Assembly (NCBI RefSeq): GCF_001428895.1
Contig: NZ_LMJA01000014.1
Location: forward strand, 7,653-71,652
Origin: Mycobacterium sp. Root265
GTDB lineage: Bacteria > Actinomycetota > Actinomycetes > Mycobacteriales > Mycobacteriaceae
DNA length: 64,000 bases
Direction: 5' to 3'
Both the position numbers and the translations under genes were made by a program. Every line of letters starts with the position of its first letter. Position 1 is the stretch's first letter. Positions 7,646-17,348 of this stretch are shown in pieces. The notes beneath the pieces were generated by a model. It was not told the DNA's origin and ran no database searches. It saw nothing but the letters and a program-made list of their open reading frames with translations.

Positions 7646-9801
7646 CCACGGTGCAGCCGCCCGTCGCCAAGCGGGTCGAGCACCGCCGCGAGCATCACGG
7701 TGATGTCTTCATCGACCCGTACGAGTGGCTGCGCGACAAGTCCAGCCCCGAGGTCATCGCGCACCTGGAAGCCGAGAACGCGCACACCGAGGCGGCCACC
7801 GCCGGTCTGGCGCCGTTGCGGCAGAAGATCTTCGACGAGATCAAGGCGCGCACCAAGGAGACCGACCTGTCGGTCCCGACCCGCCGCGGTCAGTGGTGGT
7901 ACTACGCCCGCAGCTTCGAGGGACAGCAGTACGGGGTGCATGCCCGCTGCCCGATCAGCCACGCGGATGACTGGATCCCGCCGGAACTCGACGAGAACAC
8001 CGCGGTTGCAGGCGAGCAGATCCTGCTCGACGAGAACGTCGAAGCCGAAGGCCACGAGTTCTTCTCCCTCGGTGCCATCAGCGTCAGCGTCGACGGCAAC
8101 ATCCTGGCCTTCTCGGTGGACCTCAAGGGCGACGAGCGGTACACGTTGCGGTTCAAGGATCTACGGACCGGTGAACTCTACGAGGACACCATCACCGGGA
8201 TCGGCGCCGGCGCGACCTGGGGTGCCGACAACCACTCGGTGTACTACACCACCCTCGACGAGGCGTGGCGGCCCGACACCGTGTGGCGCCATCGCCTGGG
8301 CTCCGGGCTGCCCGCCCAGAAGGTGTATCACGAAGCCGACGAACGGTATTGGCTGGGAGTCGGGCGTACCCGCAGCGACAAGTACGTCATCATCGCCGCG
8401 GGCAGCGCGGTCACCTCCGAGGTGCGCTACGCGGACGCTGCCGACCCGGACGCCGAGTTCACCGTGGTGCTGCCGCGGCGCGATCAGGTGGAGTATTCCG
8501 TCGAACATGCGGTGGTGGGCGGCGAGGACCGCTTCCTGATCCTGCACAACGACGGCGCGGTGAACTTCACCCTCGTCGAGGCGCCGGTGAGCGACCCGAG
8601 CGCGTTCCGCACGCTCATCGAGCACCGCGAGGACGTCCGCCTCGACGGCGTCGACGCGTTCGAGAGTCACCTGGTGGTCAGCTACCGCCGCGAGGCGCTG
8701 CCGCGAATTCAGTTGTGGCCCATCGGCGCCGACGGCAGTTACGGGGCGCCACAGGAGATCGCCTTCGAATCCGAGCTGATGTCGGCGGGTCTGAGCGGTA
8801 ACCCGAACTGGTCCTCGCCGAAGCTGCGGGTGGGCGCGGTGTCCTGGGTGATCCCGGTGCGGATCTATGACCTGGACCTGGTGACGGGCGAACGGACCCT
8901 GCTGCGCGAGCAGCCGGTTCTCGGCGACTACCGGCCCGAGGAGTACGTCGAGCGCCGGGACTGGGCGGTGGCCCCCGACGGTGCGAGGGTCCCGATCTCC
9001 ATCGTGCACCGCGCCGGCCTGGCGTTCCCGGCCCCGACGCTGCTGTACGGCTACGGCGCCTACGAATCGTGTGAGGATCCGCGGTTCTCGATCGCCCGAT
9101 TGTCGCTGCTGGACCGGGGGATGGCGTTCGCCGTCGCCCATGTGCGCGGCGGTGGTGAATTGGGGCGGCCGTGGTACGAGGACGGCAAGCTGCTGCACAA
9201 GCGCAACACCTTCACCGATTTCATCGCGGTGGCAGAGCATCTGGTGGTCACCGACCTGACCCGGCCGAACCACCTGGTGGCGCTCGGCGGCAGCGCCGGT
9301 GGTCTGCTGGTCGGTGCGGTGCTCAACCTGGCCCCGCACCTGTTCGCCGGGGTACTGGCGCAGGTTCCGTTCGTCGATCCGCTGACCACGATCCTGGATC
9401 CGTCTCTGCCGCTCACCGTCACCGAATGGGACGAGTGGGGAAACCCGTTGGAGGACAGCGAGGTCTACGAGTACATGAAGTCGTACTCGCCGTACGAGAA
9501 CATCGGGCAGTACGTCTATCCGGCGGTGCTGGCCATGACCTCACTCAACGACACCCGGGTGTTCTACGTCGAGCCCGCGAAATGGGTTGCGGCTCTCCGG
9601 CACGCGCAGCTCGACCCGGTGGCCGATGCCGGCAAGGTGCTGTTGAAGACCGAGATGGTGGCCGGCCACGGCGGTATCAGCGGGCGCTACGAGCGGTGGA
9701 AGGAAGCAGCCTTCCAGTACGCCTGGCTGCTGGCGACGGCGGATCCCGAGAACCACGGTGAGGGTCAGGCGGACAGCCTTTTCGGCGGTCCACGCATCTA
9801 G
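7642..9801 (+). CDS. ptrB: Oligopeptidase B (protease II), S9A family
   Basis: This is an intact 719-residue cytosolic serine peptidase that cleaves peptides after Lys or Arg. A seven-bladed propeller domain fills roughly residues 80-430, followed by the alpha/beta hydrolase domain. The nucleophile is S551 in GGSAGG, the acid is the Asp of NDTRVFY and the base is the His of GHGG. I prefer the GTG at 7642, which overlaps the purC stop, to an ATG 12 bases earlier. In M. tuberculosis, as I recall, the equivalent gene is annotated as two pieces (ptrBa/ptrBb); here it is one uninterrupted frame. Confidence 0.92.
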   Translation: MTTVQPPVAKRVEHRREHHGDVFIDPYEWLRDKSSPEVIAHLEAENAHTEAATAGLAPLRQKIFDEIKARTKETDLSVPTRRGQWWYYARSFEGQQYGVHARCPISHADDWIPPELDENTAVAGEQILLDENVEAEGHEFFSLGAISVSVDGNILAFSVDLKGDERYTLRFKDLRTGELYEDTITGIGAGATWGADNHSVYYTTLDEAWRPDTVWRHRLGSGLPAQKVYHEADERYWLGVGRTRSDKYVIIAAGSAVTSEVRYADAADPDAEFTVVLPRRDQVEYSVEHAVVGGEDRFLILHNDGAVNFTLVEAPVSDPSAFRTLIEHREDVRLDGVDAFESHLVVSYRREALPRIQLWPIGADGSYGAPQEIAFESELMSAGLSGNPNWSSPKLRVGAVSWVIPVRIYDLDLVTGERTLLREQPVLGDYRPEEYVERRDWAVAPDGARVPISIVHRAGLAFPAPTLLYGYGAYESCEDPRFSIARLSLLDRGMAFAVAHVRGGGELGRPWYEDGKLLHKRNTFTDFIAVAEHLVVTDLTRPNHLVALGGSAGGLLVGAVLNLAPHLFAGVLAQVPFVDPLTTILDPSLPLTVTEWDEWGNPLEDSEVYEYMKSYSPYENIGQYVYPAVLAMTSLNDTRVFYVEPAKWVAALRHAQLDPVADAGKVLLKTEMVAGHGGISGRYERWKEAAFQYAWLLATADPENHGEGQADSLFGGPRI

Positions 9802-9820
9802 ACACTGTCAAGATCGCGGC

Positions 9821-9826
9821 TATGAT
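9821..9826 (+). promoter_or_regulatory. -10 box for a leaderless TetR transcript
   Basis: TATGAT ends 6 bases before the GTG at 9833, which supports that start over earlier codons in the same frame. Confidence 0.5.
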
Positions 9827-9832
9827 GGCCTG

Positions 9833-10387
9833 GTGAGCAAGCCGAGCTACCACCATGGCGACCTGCGGGCGGTGATCCTGGCCGAGGCGGCCAACCTGGT
9901 CGCCGCACGTGGCGCCGACGGTGTGTCGTTGCGCGAACTCGCCCGCGCCGCAGGGGTGTCGCACGCGGCGCCGGCACACCACTTCGGGGACCGTCGCGGA
10001 CTCTTCACCGCGTTGGCGGCGCAGGGATTCCAGCTCCTGACGGCCGAATTGACCGATGCCAGGCCCGAGTTCATCGACGCGGCCAAGGCCTACGTGCGGT
10101 TTGCCTTGGCGCATCCCGGCCACTTCGAGGTCATGTTCGACAAATCGCTCTACGACGCAGCCGACGCTCAGGTGCGGGAGGCGTCCACGGCGGCGTACCT
10201 CGAACTGAGCCGCGGTGTCGGCACACTCGCCGATCCGCACGCCGGGGCCGATCCCGAGGGCGCCGCGCTGGCGGCCTGGTCGATGGTGCACGGCTACGCC
10301 CAGCTCTGGCTCAACGAGGCGGTCGACACCACCGGGGATCCGATCGCGACGGTCGAGAGGCTGGCGGGGATCCTGTTCGACGGCTAG
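9833..10387 (+). CDS. TetR family regulator (WHG-domain type)
   Basis: This is a 184-residue repressor. The N-terminal SYHHGDLRAVILAEAANLV followed by VSLRELARAAGVSHAAPAHHFGDRRGLFTALA is the TetR DNA-binding domain with the Y/H-HF recognition region. The C-terminal domain contains WSMVHGYAQLW, the WHG signature of a subgroup in mycobacteria. The gene ends 10 bases before the peroxidase gene, so the two are probably one transcript and the peroxidase may be a target, but that is inference. The frame extends upstream into ptrB; the GTG at 9833 behind a -10 box is the better start. Confidence 0.82.
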   Translation: MSKPSYHHGDLRAVILAEAANLVAARGADGVSLRELARAAGVSHAAPAHHFGDRRGLFTALAAQGFQLLTAELTDARPEFIDAAKAYVRFALAHPGHFEVMFDKSLYDAADAQVREASTAAYLELSRGVGTLADPHAGADPEGAALAAWSMVHGYAQLWLNEAVDTTGDPIATVERLAGILFDG

Positions 10388-10397
10388 CGTCGATCCG

Positions 10398-10886
10398 GTG
10401 AGCCTCAACCAGATTCCGCTGACCACCCTTGACGGCAAGGACACCACGCTCGGCGAATTGTCGGACGGCGCAACGCTGGTGGTGAACGTCGCCTCCAAAT
10501 GCGGCCTGACCCCGCAGTACACCGCCCTGGAGAAGATCGCCGAGGACTACGCCGACCGCGGACTGACCGTCGTCGGCGTCCCGTGCAACCAGTTCATGGG
10601 CCAGGAGCCGGGCACCGCCGAAGAGATCCAGACCTTCTGTTCCACCACCTACGGCGTCACGTTCCCGCTGCTGGCCAAAACCGATGTCAACGGTGCGGAC
10701 CGCCATCCGCTCTACGCCGAACTGACCAAGGCCGCCGACGACGAGGGGCAGGCCGGTGACATCCAGTGGAACTTCGAGAAGTTCCTGGTGGCCCCGGGCG
10801 GTTTGGTGGTCAAGCGGTTCCGTCCGCGCACCGAACCGGACGCAGCCGAGGTGATCGCCGCCATCGAAGCGGTCATCTCCAAATAG
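10398..10886 (+). CDS. Glutathione-peroxidase-like thiol peroxidase
   Basis: The 162-residue enzyme has a thioredoxin fold. The peroxidatic residue is C35 in ASKCGL; Q69 (GQEPG), W124 and N125 (WNF) complete the catalytic tetrad. C81 in TFCSTTYG sits where thioredoxin-dependent plant and bacterial relatives carry the resolving cysteine, so it probably reduces hydrogen or lipid peroxides with thioredoxin, not glutathione, which mycobacteria lack. It is the second gene after the TetR regulator. The start is a GTG preceded by a weak ribosome-binding site. Confidence 0.87.
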   Translation: MSLNQIPLTTLDGKDTTLGELSDGATLVVNVASKCGLTPQYTALEKIAEDYADRGLTVVGVPCNQFMGQEPGTAEEIQTFCSTTYGVTFPLLAKTDVNGADRHPLYAELTKAADDEGQAGDIQWNFEKFLVAPGGLVVKRFRPRTEPDAAEVIAAIEAVISK

Positions 10887-10946
10887 CAACGTCGCGTCCG
10901 GGTGTTCGCAACCGTCGTGACATCTGATGTTGCGACACTGACGTGC

Positions 10947-11651
10947 GTGACCGCAGAGCTGATCGTCTCGATTTCCGGGATCAGGGACCGCACGCTGTCC
11001 GACGTCGACACCTTCTGCGAGGAACTCGACGCCCGCGGCGTGCCGGTGTCCTTGCTGGTGGCTCCCCGACTCAAGGGTGACTACCGACTGGCGCGCGACC
11101 CGGCGACGTTGTTCTGGCTGGCCGAGCGGCGTGCCGCCGGCGACGCCGTCGTGCTGCACGGCTACGACGAGGCGGCCACCAAGCAGCGCCGCAGCGAATT
11201 CGCCACGCTGCAGGCACACGAGGCGAACCTGCGACTGCTGGGCGCCGACCGGACCATGGAACACCTCGGTCTGCGTACCCGGCTGTTCGCCGCTCCTGGT
11301 TGGACGGTGTCCGAGGGAACCGTGAGGGCATTGCCGCGCAACGGATTCCGGCTGCTCGCCGGACTGGCCGGGGTCACCGACCTGGTGCGTGACACCACCA
11401 CTCCGGCCCGGGTGCTCGGCATCGGCGCCGGATTCCTCACCGAAACCTGGTGGTGCCGCACCCTGGTGCTCTCGGCTGAGCGCACCGCGCGCCGGGGCGG
11501 CACGGTACGGCTGGCGGTCTCGGCGCGCCAGCTGCGACACACCGGCCCGCGGCAAGCCGTCTTCGACGCCATCGACCTGGCACTCCTGCATGGCTGCGTC
11601 CCGGAGACCTACCGCTGGGACGCGGATCGCGCCCTCACCGACGCCGCCTGA
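10947..11651 (+). CDS. DUF2334 (polysaccharide-deacetylase-like) protein
   Basis: The 234-residue protein matches Rv0784 in position and character. LIVSISGIRDRTL at the start, LLVAPRLKGDYRLARDPATLFWLAERRAAGDAVVLHGY in the first third and TRLFAAPGWTVSEGTVRALPRNGFRLLA are DUF2334 features, a family related to NodB-type deacetylases. The GTG at 10947 was chosen because upstream residues do not look conserved. The metal ligands cannot all be assigned, so enzymatic activity is not assured. Confidence 0.7.
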   Translation: MTAELIVSISGIRDRTLSDVDTFCEELDARGVPVSLLVAPRLKGDYRLARDPATLFWLAERRAAGDAVVLHGYDEAATKQRRSEFATLQAHEANLRLLGADRTMEHLGLRTRLFAAPGWTVSEGTVRALPRNGFRLLAGLAGVTDLVRDTTTPARVLGIGAGFLTETWWCRTLVLSAERTARRGGTVRLAVSARQLRHTGPRQAVFDAIDLALLHGCVPETYRWDADRALTDAA

Positions 11652-11654
11652 GAC

Positions 11655-11660
11655 TAAGTT
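11655..11660 (+). promoter_or_regulatory. -10 box for a leaderless flavoprotein transcript
   Basis: TAAGTT ends 6 bases before the ATG at 11667. The intergenic gap is only 15 bases, so this promoter overlaps the end of the DUF2334 gene. Confidence 0.45.
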
Positions 11661-11666
11661 GGCGGC

Positions 11667-13310
11667 ATGGCCGATGCCGATGTGATCGTGGTGGGTGCGG
11701 GGCTGGCCGGACTGGTCGCCGCCGCAGAACTGATCGAGCGGGGCCGCCGCGTCCTGATCGTCGACCAGGAGAATGCCGCCAACCTCGGCGGCCAGGCATT
11801 CTGGTCGTTCGGCGGGCTCTTCCTGGTGGACAGCCCCGAGCAGCGCCGCCTCGGCATCAAGGACAGCCACGAGCTCGCCCTGCAGGACTGGCTGGGTAGC
11901 GCCGGTTTCGACCGCGAGGAGGACCACTGGCCCCGGCAGTGGGCGCACGCCTACGTCGACTTCGCCGCCGGTGAGAAGCGCAGCTGGCTGCGGGAGCGCG
12001 GACTGCAGACCTTCGCCATGGTCGGCTGGGCCGAACGCGGCGGTTACGGCGCACTCGGGCACGGCAACTCGGTGCCCCGCTTCCACATCACCTGGGGCAC
12101 CGGGCCGGCGCTGGTCGACGTGTTCGCCCGGCGGCTGCTCGGTCAACCCCGGGCCACGTTCGTCCACCGGCACCGCGTCGACGAGCTGATCGTCGAGGAC
12201 GGCGCGGTGACCGGCGTCCGCGGCACCGTGCTCGAACCCAGCGATGCCGCCCGCGGCGTGGCGTCATCCCGGGAATCAGTGGGGGAGTTCGAGTTCCGTG
12301 CCCAGGCGGTGATCGTCGCCAGTGGCGGTATCGGCGGCAACCACGACCTGGTGCGCAAGAACTGGCCGCCGAGGATGGGCCGCGTTCCCAAACAACTGCT
12401 CTCCGGCGTGCCAGCACACGTCGACGGCCGGATGATCGGCATCAGCGAGACCGCCGGCGCCCGCGTCATCAACAGCGACCGCATGTGGCACTACACCGAG
12501 GGCATCACCAACTACGACCCGGTGTGGCCCCGCCACGGCATCCGGATCCTGCCGGGCCCGTCCTCGCTGTGGCTGGACGCCACCGGTAAACGGCTGCCGG
12601 TGCCGCTGTATCCGGGATTCGACACCCTGGGCACGCTGGAACACATCACCACCACCGGCCAGGACTACACCTGGTTCGTGCTCAACGCCCGCATCATCGC
12701 CAAGGAATTCGGGCTGTCCGGGCAGGAGCAGAACCCCGACCTGACCGGCCGCAGCGTCAAGGCGGTGCTGGCCCGCGGACGCGACGGTGGTCCGATGCCG
12801 GTGCGCGCCTTCGTCGACAAGGGTGTGGACTTCGTCACCGGCAACTCACTGCGGGAGTTGGTCACCGCGATGAACGCGGTTCCCGGCGTCGAGCCGCTGG
12901 ACTACGCCACCGTGGAGGCCGAGGTCACCGGGCGCGACCGCGAGGTGCTCAACAAATTCACCAAGGACAGCCAGATCACCGCGATCCGGGCCGCCCGGGA
13001 GTACCTGCCCGACCGCATCGCGCGGGTGGTCGCACCGCACCGCCTCACCGACCCGAAGGCCGGACCGCTGATCGCGGTGAAGCTGCACATCCTGACCCGG
13101 AAGTCGTTGGGCGGGCTGGAAACCGACCTGGATTCGCGGGTGATCAAGGGCGACGGAACGGTGTTCGACGGTCTGTACGCCGCCGGTGAGGCCGCCGGTT
13201 TCGGCGGCGGCGGCGTGCACGGCTACCGGTCCTTGGAAGGCACGTTCCTGGGCGGTTGTGTGTTCTCGGGCAGAGCGGCCGGCCGGGCCGCCGCCCGCGA
13301 GACCGCCTGA
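11667..13310 (+). CDS. FAD-dependent dehydrogenase, KstD-like (Rv0785 type)
   Basis: The 547-residue flavoprotein is of the FAD_binding_2 (succinate dehydrogenase/3-ketosteroid dehydrogenase) fold. The dinucleotide motif VGAGLAGLVAAAEL is at residues 9-22, and the second FAD contact GLYAAGEAAGFGGGGVHG is near the C-terminus, followed by LEGTFLGGCVFSGRAAG. The long central insertion is the substrate domain. The position matches Rv0785, annotated as a dehydrogenase of unknown substrate; delta-1-dehydrogenation of a steroid-like compound is possible but unproven. Confidence 0.82.
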   Translation: MADADVIVVGAGLAGLVAAAELIERGRRVLIVDQENAANLGGQAFWSFGGLFLVDSPEQRRLGIKDSHELALQDWLGSAGFDREEDHWPRQWAHAYVDFAAGEKRSWLRERGLQTFAMVGWAERGGYGALGHGNSVPRFHITWGTGPALVDVFARRLLGQPRATFVHRHRVDELIVEDGAVTGVRGTVLEPSDAARGVASSRESVGEFEFRAQAVIVASGGIGGNHDLVRKNWPPRMGRVPKQLLSGVPAHVDGRMIGISETAGARVINSDRMWHYTEGITNYDPVWPRHGIRILPGPSSLWLDATGKRLPVPLYPGFDTLGTLEHITTTGQDYTWFVLNARIIAKEFGLSGQEQNPDLTGRSVKAVLARGRDGGPMPVRAFVDKGVDFVTGNSLRELVTAMNAVPGVEPLDYATVEAEVTGRDREVLNKFTKDSQITAIRAAREYLPDRIARVVAPHRLTDPKAGPLIAVKLHILTRKSLGGLETDLDSRVIKGDGTVFDGLYAAGEAAGFGGGGVHGYRSLEGTFLGGCVFSGRAAGRAAARETA

Positions 13311-13855
13311 GGACCCGCCGCCAGCACGGCCAGGCACACCGTCGCCGACGCCAGGAACACCGAACCGATGTTGTCGGTCAGATAGTGCAGGTCGGTGGCC
13401 GCCATGCTCAGCGCGCCGATCACGGTGACCAGGCCGGCGACCAGCAGCAGCCACAGCGACACCCCGACGGCCAGCACCAGCATGGCCATCACGGTGATGA
13501 CGACGGTGGTGTGCCCGCTCGGGTAGGCCAGTGCGTCGCCCTTGTAGCGGCCGAACAGCGGCTTGAGCAGCCGGGTCGCGATCACCGAGAGCAGCGGGCA
13601 CAGCGCCACCACCACCGCCAGCCGCCACCGCCTGCGCACCAGCGCGATCAGCACCGCGACGGCGAGGATCACCATCATCGGCAGCGCCCAGCTGAAATAG
13701 AGCATCCACACCGGATCGGGTCCCAACACGCGCTGCATCACCCGCAGCGACCAGTCGTCGAACGCGGTGTCACCGTGGCCGACCACCAGCCCCAGCACCA
13801 CCATCGCGGCGATACCGATCGGCGGCCACCACAGCAGCAGATTGCGCGGCCTCAG
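13223..13855 (-). CDS. PAP2-family phosphatase, membrane
   Basis: This is a type-2 phosphatidic-acid phosphatase-like protein of about 210 residues with five to six membrane spans. The three active-site motifs are partly visible: KPLFGRYKGD (motif 1), YPSGH (motif 2) and SMAATDLHYLTDNIGS (motif 3). It would dephosphorylate lipid phosphates at the membrane. The start is uncertain: an ATG at 13804 would cut into the first helix, and a CTG at 13855 overlapping the upstream stop fits the topology better. The 3' end overlaps the convergent flavoprotein gene by 88 bases. Confidence 0.68.
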   Translation of the reverse strand: MRPRNLLLWWPPIGIAAMVVLGLVVGHGDTAFDDWSLRVMQRVLGPDPVWMLYFSWALPMMVILAVAVLIALVRRRWRLAVVVALCPLLSVIATRLLKPLFGRYKGDALAYPSGHTTVVITVMAMLVLAVGVSLWLLLVAGLVTVIGALSMAATDLHYLTDNIGSVFLASATVCLAVLAAGPQAVSRAAARPAALPENTQPPRNVPSKDR

Positions 13856-14505
13856 AACGCGGTTCCGTTCTCCGGATCGAGCACCTGGAAGTCGGTGTCG
13901 GTCATCTCCGAGAGCCGGCCGTAGTAGATGCCCCGGGCGGACGGCTCGATGATGCCCTGGTGGATCGGGACGGCGCGGGCCGGCGACACCGCCCGCAGGT
14001 ATTCGACGGCCTCGGAGACCTTCATCCACGGCGCCGCCGCCGGGGTGGCCAGCACGTCGACCGCCTCATCGGGCACGAAGAGGGCGTCCCCGGGATGCAT
14101 CAGCCGGGCGGGGTGATCGCCGTCGCCGATCAGGTAGGACGTGTTGTCGATCACCGGGATCTCGGGGTGGATCACGGCGTGGGTGCCCCCCACGCCGCGC
14201 ACCGAGAGGTGCCCGATGGTGAACGCGTCGCCGGCGTGCACGGCCTGCCACGGCTCGCCGAGCTGGGCGGCGGTCTGCGGGTCGGCATACAGCTTGGCCT
14301 GCGGATTGGCCTCCAACAGGGCGGGCAGCCGCGCGGTGTCGGCGTGATCGGGATGTTGGTGGGTGATCAGGATGGCGTCCAGGCCGGTGATGCCCTCGAA
14401 GCCGTGCGAAAAGGTGCCCGGATCGAACAGCACCGTGGTCTGGGCGCCTTCACCGTTGGCGAAGCCTGCCAGCAGGCATGAGTGGCCGAAGTGCGTCAGT
14501 TGCAT
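13852..14505 (-). CDS. MBL-fold metal-dependent hydrolase (Rv0786c type)
   Basis: The 217-residue single-domain metallo-beta-lactamase-fold protein has THFGHSCLL at the N-terminus and the zinc motif ITHQHPDHAD, with further ligands in MHPGDA and the HQGIIEP region. This is the UlaG-like subgroup. The ATG at 14505 was chosen since the protein opens MQLTHFGHS; the upstream extension is low-complexity antisense sequence. Substrate unknown. It is divergent from purS. Confidence 0.85.
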   Translation of the reverse strand: MQLTHFGHSCLLAGFANGEGAQTTVLFDPGTFSHGFEGITGLDAILITHQHPDHADTARLPALLEANPQAKLYADPQTAAQLGEPWQAVHAGDAFTIGHLSVRGVGGTHAVIHPEIPVIDNTSYLIGDGDHPARLMHPGDALFVPDEAVDVLATPAAAPWMKVSEAVEYLRAVSPARAVPIHQGIIEPSARGIYYGRLSEMTDTDFQVLDPENGTAF

Positions 14506-14534
14506 GGCTCCATTGTGGCCCGAGACGTCGCCGG

Positions 14535-14540
14535 TAGAGT
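14535..14540 (+). promoter_or_regulatory. -10 box for purS-purQ
   Basis: TAGAGT predicts a transcript start near 14547, giving a leader of about 33 bases that contains AAGGAG ahead of the purS GTG. Confidence 0.4.
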
Positions 14541-14579
14541 TGGCACCGATCAAGACCGGTCCTAAATGAAGGAGTCCCC

Positions 14580-14819
14580 GTGGCCCGCGTCGTAGTGCAC
14601 GTGATGCCCAAGGCTGAGATCCTCGACCCGCAGGGGCAGGCGATCGTCGGCGCCCTGGGCCGTCTCGGCCATGGTGGTGTCGCGGATGTCCGTCAGGGCA
14701 AGCGGTTCGAGCTCGAGGTCGACGATTCGGTGTCCGATGAGGCACTCAACGAGATCGCCGAATCGCTGCTGGCCAACACCGTGATCGAGGAGTTCTCGGT
14801 GAGTCGGGAGAATTCGTGA
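14580..14819 (+). CDS. purS: FGAM synthase subunit PurS
   Basis: The 79-residue small subunit of the three-part phosphoribosylformylglycinamidine synthase bridges PurQ and Pur[21 protein letters not shown] and [12 protein letters not shown] are family patterns and the length is normal. A GTG start follows a good AAGGAG at 6 bases. The stop overlaps purQ as GTGA. The PurL partner is encoded about 5 kb away at 20-22 kb. Confidence 0.94.
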   Translation: MARVVVHVMPKAEILDPQGQAIVGALGRLGHGGVADVRQGKRFELEVDDSVSDEALNEIAESLLANTVIEEFSVSRENS

Positions 14820-15490
14820 GCGGCAAGATAGGCGTCATCACCTTCCCCGGCACGCTCGACGACGTCGACGCCGCCCGGGCGGTGCGCCTGGCCGGCGGTG
14901 AGGCCGTCAGCCTGTGGCACGGCGACGCCGACCTCAAGGGCGTGGACGCGGTGGTGGTGCCCGGCGGGTTCTCCTACGGCGACTATCTGCGCTGCGGTGC
15001 GATCGCCAAATTCGCCCCCGTGATGGGCTCGGTCGTGGAAGCCGCGGGCCGTGGTCTGCCGGTGTTGGGGATCTGCAACGGTTTTCAGGTGCTCTGCGAG
15101 GCCGGGCTGCTGCCGGGCGCGCTGACCCGCAACGCCGGACTGCACTTCATCTGCCGGGACACCTGGCTGGAGGTGGCCTCGAATTCGACCGCGTGGACGA
15201 CGCGTTACGAAGCCGGTGCCGACCTGCTGGTCCCGCTGAAGTCCGGCGAGGGTCGCTACGTGGCCGCCGAGTCCGTGCTCGACGAGCTCGAGGGTGAAGG
15301 CCGGGTCGTTTTCCGCTACCGGGAGAACCTCAACGGTTCCATGCGCGGTATTGCCGGCGTGAGCTCGGCCAACGGCCGCGTGGTCGGGCTGATGCCGCAC
15401 CCCGAGCACGCCACCGAGCCGCTCACCGGCCCGTCCGATGACGGGCTCGGGTTGTTCTACTCCGCGCTGGATGCGGTGCTCACCGCGTAG
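14816..15490 (+). CDS. purQ: FGAM synthase glutaminase subunit PurQ
   Basis: This 224-residue class-I glutamine amidotransferase supplies ammonia to Pur[20 protein letters not shown], the nucleophile elbow [19 protein letters not shown] (Cys near residue 84) and PHPEHA with the catalytic His near the C-terminus are all present. It is translationally coupled to purS. It converges with the encapsulin gene, 3 bases from its stop. Confidence 0.95.
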   Translation: MSGKIGVITFPGTLDDVDAARAVRLAGGEAVSLWHGDADLKGVDAVVVPGGFSYGDYLRCGAIAKFAPVMGSVVEAAGRGLPVLGICNGFQVLCEAGLLPGALTRNAGLHFICRDTWLEVASNSTAWTTRYEAGADLLVPLKSGEGRYVAAESVLDELEGEGRVVFRYRENLNGSMRGIAGVSSANGRVVGLMPHPEHATEPLTGPSDDGLGLFYSALDAVLTA

Positions 15491-15493
15491 CCC

Positions 15494-16291
15494 TCAGCGG
15501 CTCAGCGAGACCGAGGCCTCCGCGGTGTACGCCAGGAACGTGAACGTCTCCTGCAGGTACAGCTGAACGCTCTCGGCGTCGTGGGACAGGTAACCGATCG
15601 ACACGTCGGTACCCAGCTGCAGATCGAAATCGCCTCCGCGGGTGGACAACACGAACGCACCGTCGATGGCCGGCGCCCAGATGATCTCGCCGTCCACCAG
15701 CCGGTTGAGGTGCTCGCGGATCGGATAGCCGTTGACCGTGGTCTCGCTCACCTGCGTGTAGACATCGGCGGACAGCAGCACGCTGTACGGGCCGTCGACA
15801 CCGGCCAGCCGCAGCTCGGAGAGCGCCTGGCTGATGATGTCGGGCATCTCCCGCGGATCGGCGGGCAGCGCCAGCTTGGGGCACGAGCTCGACTTGCGGA
15901 TGCCCTCGATCGCGGCCGCCTCGTAACCCTCGAAGATCGCGCGGTCCTCGGCGAACGCCAGCTTCTTGGCGGCGTCCTTGACCGGATCCCAGTCCGAGTC
16001 CTGCGAGCCGCGTTCGACATCGTCGACATCGCGGCGGGCCACCGTGAACGGCACCCGCAGCCGCACCAGCGGCTTGGACTCGCGCAGCTGCGCGATCACA
16101 CCGTCACCGGGCGGCACGACATCGCGCAGATGCCCGGTGCTGACGGCGGCGGTCACCGCGCCGCCGGGATCGCTGACGTCGACCACCCGGCGGCCGGCGA
16201 TGTGGCGCTTGAAGGTCCGGGTGGCCTCCTGCTCGATCTCGGTCCAGGCGGCCTCGGTGATGGGGGCGAGTTCGCGGTACAGGTTGTTCAT
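15494..16291 (-). CDS. enc: Encapsulin shell protein (Cfp29/linocin-like)
   Basis: The 265-residue family-1 encapsulin, HK97-fold, assembles into a roughly 24-nm protein nanocompartment (family knowledge). [32 protein letters not shown], and the C-terminal YLQETFTFLAYTAEASVSLS are diagnostic and match mycobacterial Cfp29 (Rv0798c). The ATG overlaps the stop of the cargo gene as ATGA, so shell and cargo are made from one message. Expression probably starts at the leaderless promoter at 17.3 kb. Confidence 0.95.
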   Translation of the reverse strand: MNNLYRELAPITEAAWTEIEQEATRTFKRHIAGRRVVDVSDPGGAVTAAVSTGHLRDVVPPGDGVIAQLRESKPLVRLRVPFTVARRDVDDVERGSQDSDWDPVKDAAKKLAFAEDRAIFEGYEAAAIEGIRKSSSCPKLALPADPREMPDIISQALSELRLAGVDGPYSVLLSADVYTQVSETTVNGYPIREHLNRLVDGEIIWAPAIDGAFVLSTRGGDFDLQLGTDVSIGYLSHDAESVQLYLQETFTFLAYTAEASVSLSR

Positions 16292-17298
16292 TGCGGGGTT
16301 CCTTTCAGGCTGCCGATCGCAAGTGAGTAGTCGGCCCGCACCGCCTCGGCCGGGGCATCCGGGATCGGAAGTGGCGGTGGATCATCGAGGAAATCGATGG
16401 TGGGCACGAAGAACATTCCGCCGGTGACGGCGGTCGAGAAATCCAGGATCCGGTCGGTGTTGCCCGGCGGGTCGCCGATGAACATGTTGGTCAGCATCCG
16501 CTCGGTGACCGCGGGCGTGCGCGAGTAGCCGATGAAGTAGGTGCCGAACTCACCGTTGCCGACGGTGCCGTAGGGCATGTTGCGGCGCACGATCTTCAGC
16601 TCGTTGCCGTCCTCGTCGGTGATGACGTTCAGCGCGATATGCGAATTGGCCGGCTTCACATCGTCGTCCATCTCGATGTCGTCGGCCTTGGTGCGCCCGA
16701 TCACGTTCTGCTGCTCGTCGACCGACAACGCCCGCCAGGCCGACATGTCGTGGACGTAGCGCTGGACGTGCACGTAGCAGCCGCCCGCGAAATCGGGATC
16801 CTCGGCGCCGATCACGGTGGCGTTGTCGGCCTTCGCCCCGGTCGGGTTCTCGGTGCCGTCCACGAAACCGAGCAGATCGCGGTTGTCGAAATAGTTGAAG
16901 CCGTGCACCTCGTCGACCACGGTCACCGCGTCGGCCATCGCCTCCACCAGCCGCCCGGCGAGTTCGAAGCAGACGTCCATCGTCTCGGCGCGGATGTGCC
17001 ACAACAGATCCCCGGCGGTGGCCGGGGCGTGATGGCGCGGCCCGTCCAGCGCGATGAACGGATGCAGATCGGCCGGGCGGGGTCCGGCGAACAACCGGTC
17101 CCAGGCCTGCGAGCCGATGGATGTCACCACGGACAGTTTCTTGGTGGGGTCGCGGAACCCGATGGCGCTGACCATCCCCGCGATATCGGGCAGCGCGTCG
17201 TGGACGGTCTGCTCGCCGCCGTCGTCGATGGTGGCGACCAGAAAGATGGCCGCCGACGTCAACGGATCGACTATCTGCTGCGGCAGCGGGTCTGGCAC
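16288..17298 (-). CDS. dyp: Dye-decolorizing peroxidase, encapsulin cargo
   Basis: This is a 336-residue haem peroxidase of the DyP class (Rv0799c type). [11 protein letters not shown] carries the catalytic Asp, NSHIALN the proximal haem His, and the [12 protein letters not shown] segment holds distal-side residues. The last 13 residues, [11 protein letters not shown] plus two, match the encapsulin targeting peptide described for family-1 cargo, so the enzyme should be packed inside the neighbouring shell. The role is oxidative-stress defence at low pH; native reductant unknown. GTG start, predicted leaderless. Confidence 0.95.
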   Translation of the reverse strand: MPDPLPQQIVDPLTSAAIFLVATIDDGGEQTVHDALPDIAGMVSAIGFRDPTKKLSVVTSIGSQAWDRLFAGPRPADLHPFIALDGPRHHAPATAGDLLWHIRAETMDVCFELAGRLVEAMADAVTVVDEVHGFNYFDNRDLLGFVDGTENPTGAKADNATVIGAEDPDFAGGCYVHVQRYVHDMSAWRALSVDEQQNVIGRTKADDIEMDDDVKPANSHIALNVITDEDGNELKIVRRNMPYGTVGNGEFGTYFIGYSRTPAVTERMLTNMFIGDPPGNTDRILDFSTAVTGGMFFVPTIDFLDDPPPLPIPDAPAEAVRADYSLAIGSLKGTPQ

Positions 17299-17304
17299 AA
17301 AGCG

Positions 17305-17310
17305 ACCCTA
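17305..17310 (-). promoter_or_regulatory. -10 box for the dyp-encapsulin operon
   Basis: On the minus strand TAGGGT ends 6 bases before the GTG at 17298, which predicts a leaderless dyp message. It lies in the 50-base divergent space shared with pepC. Confidence 0.5.
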
Positions 17311-17348
17311 GCGCCACGGACCTGCACTGCGCGGGTCAAGATACAAAG

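Noticed and set aside
10906-10935. TCGCAAC/GTTGCGA 7-bp inverted repeat before the DUF2334 gene
   Set aside because: Short arms with a 16-base spacer and no promoter context; chance is likely in this composition.
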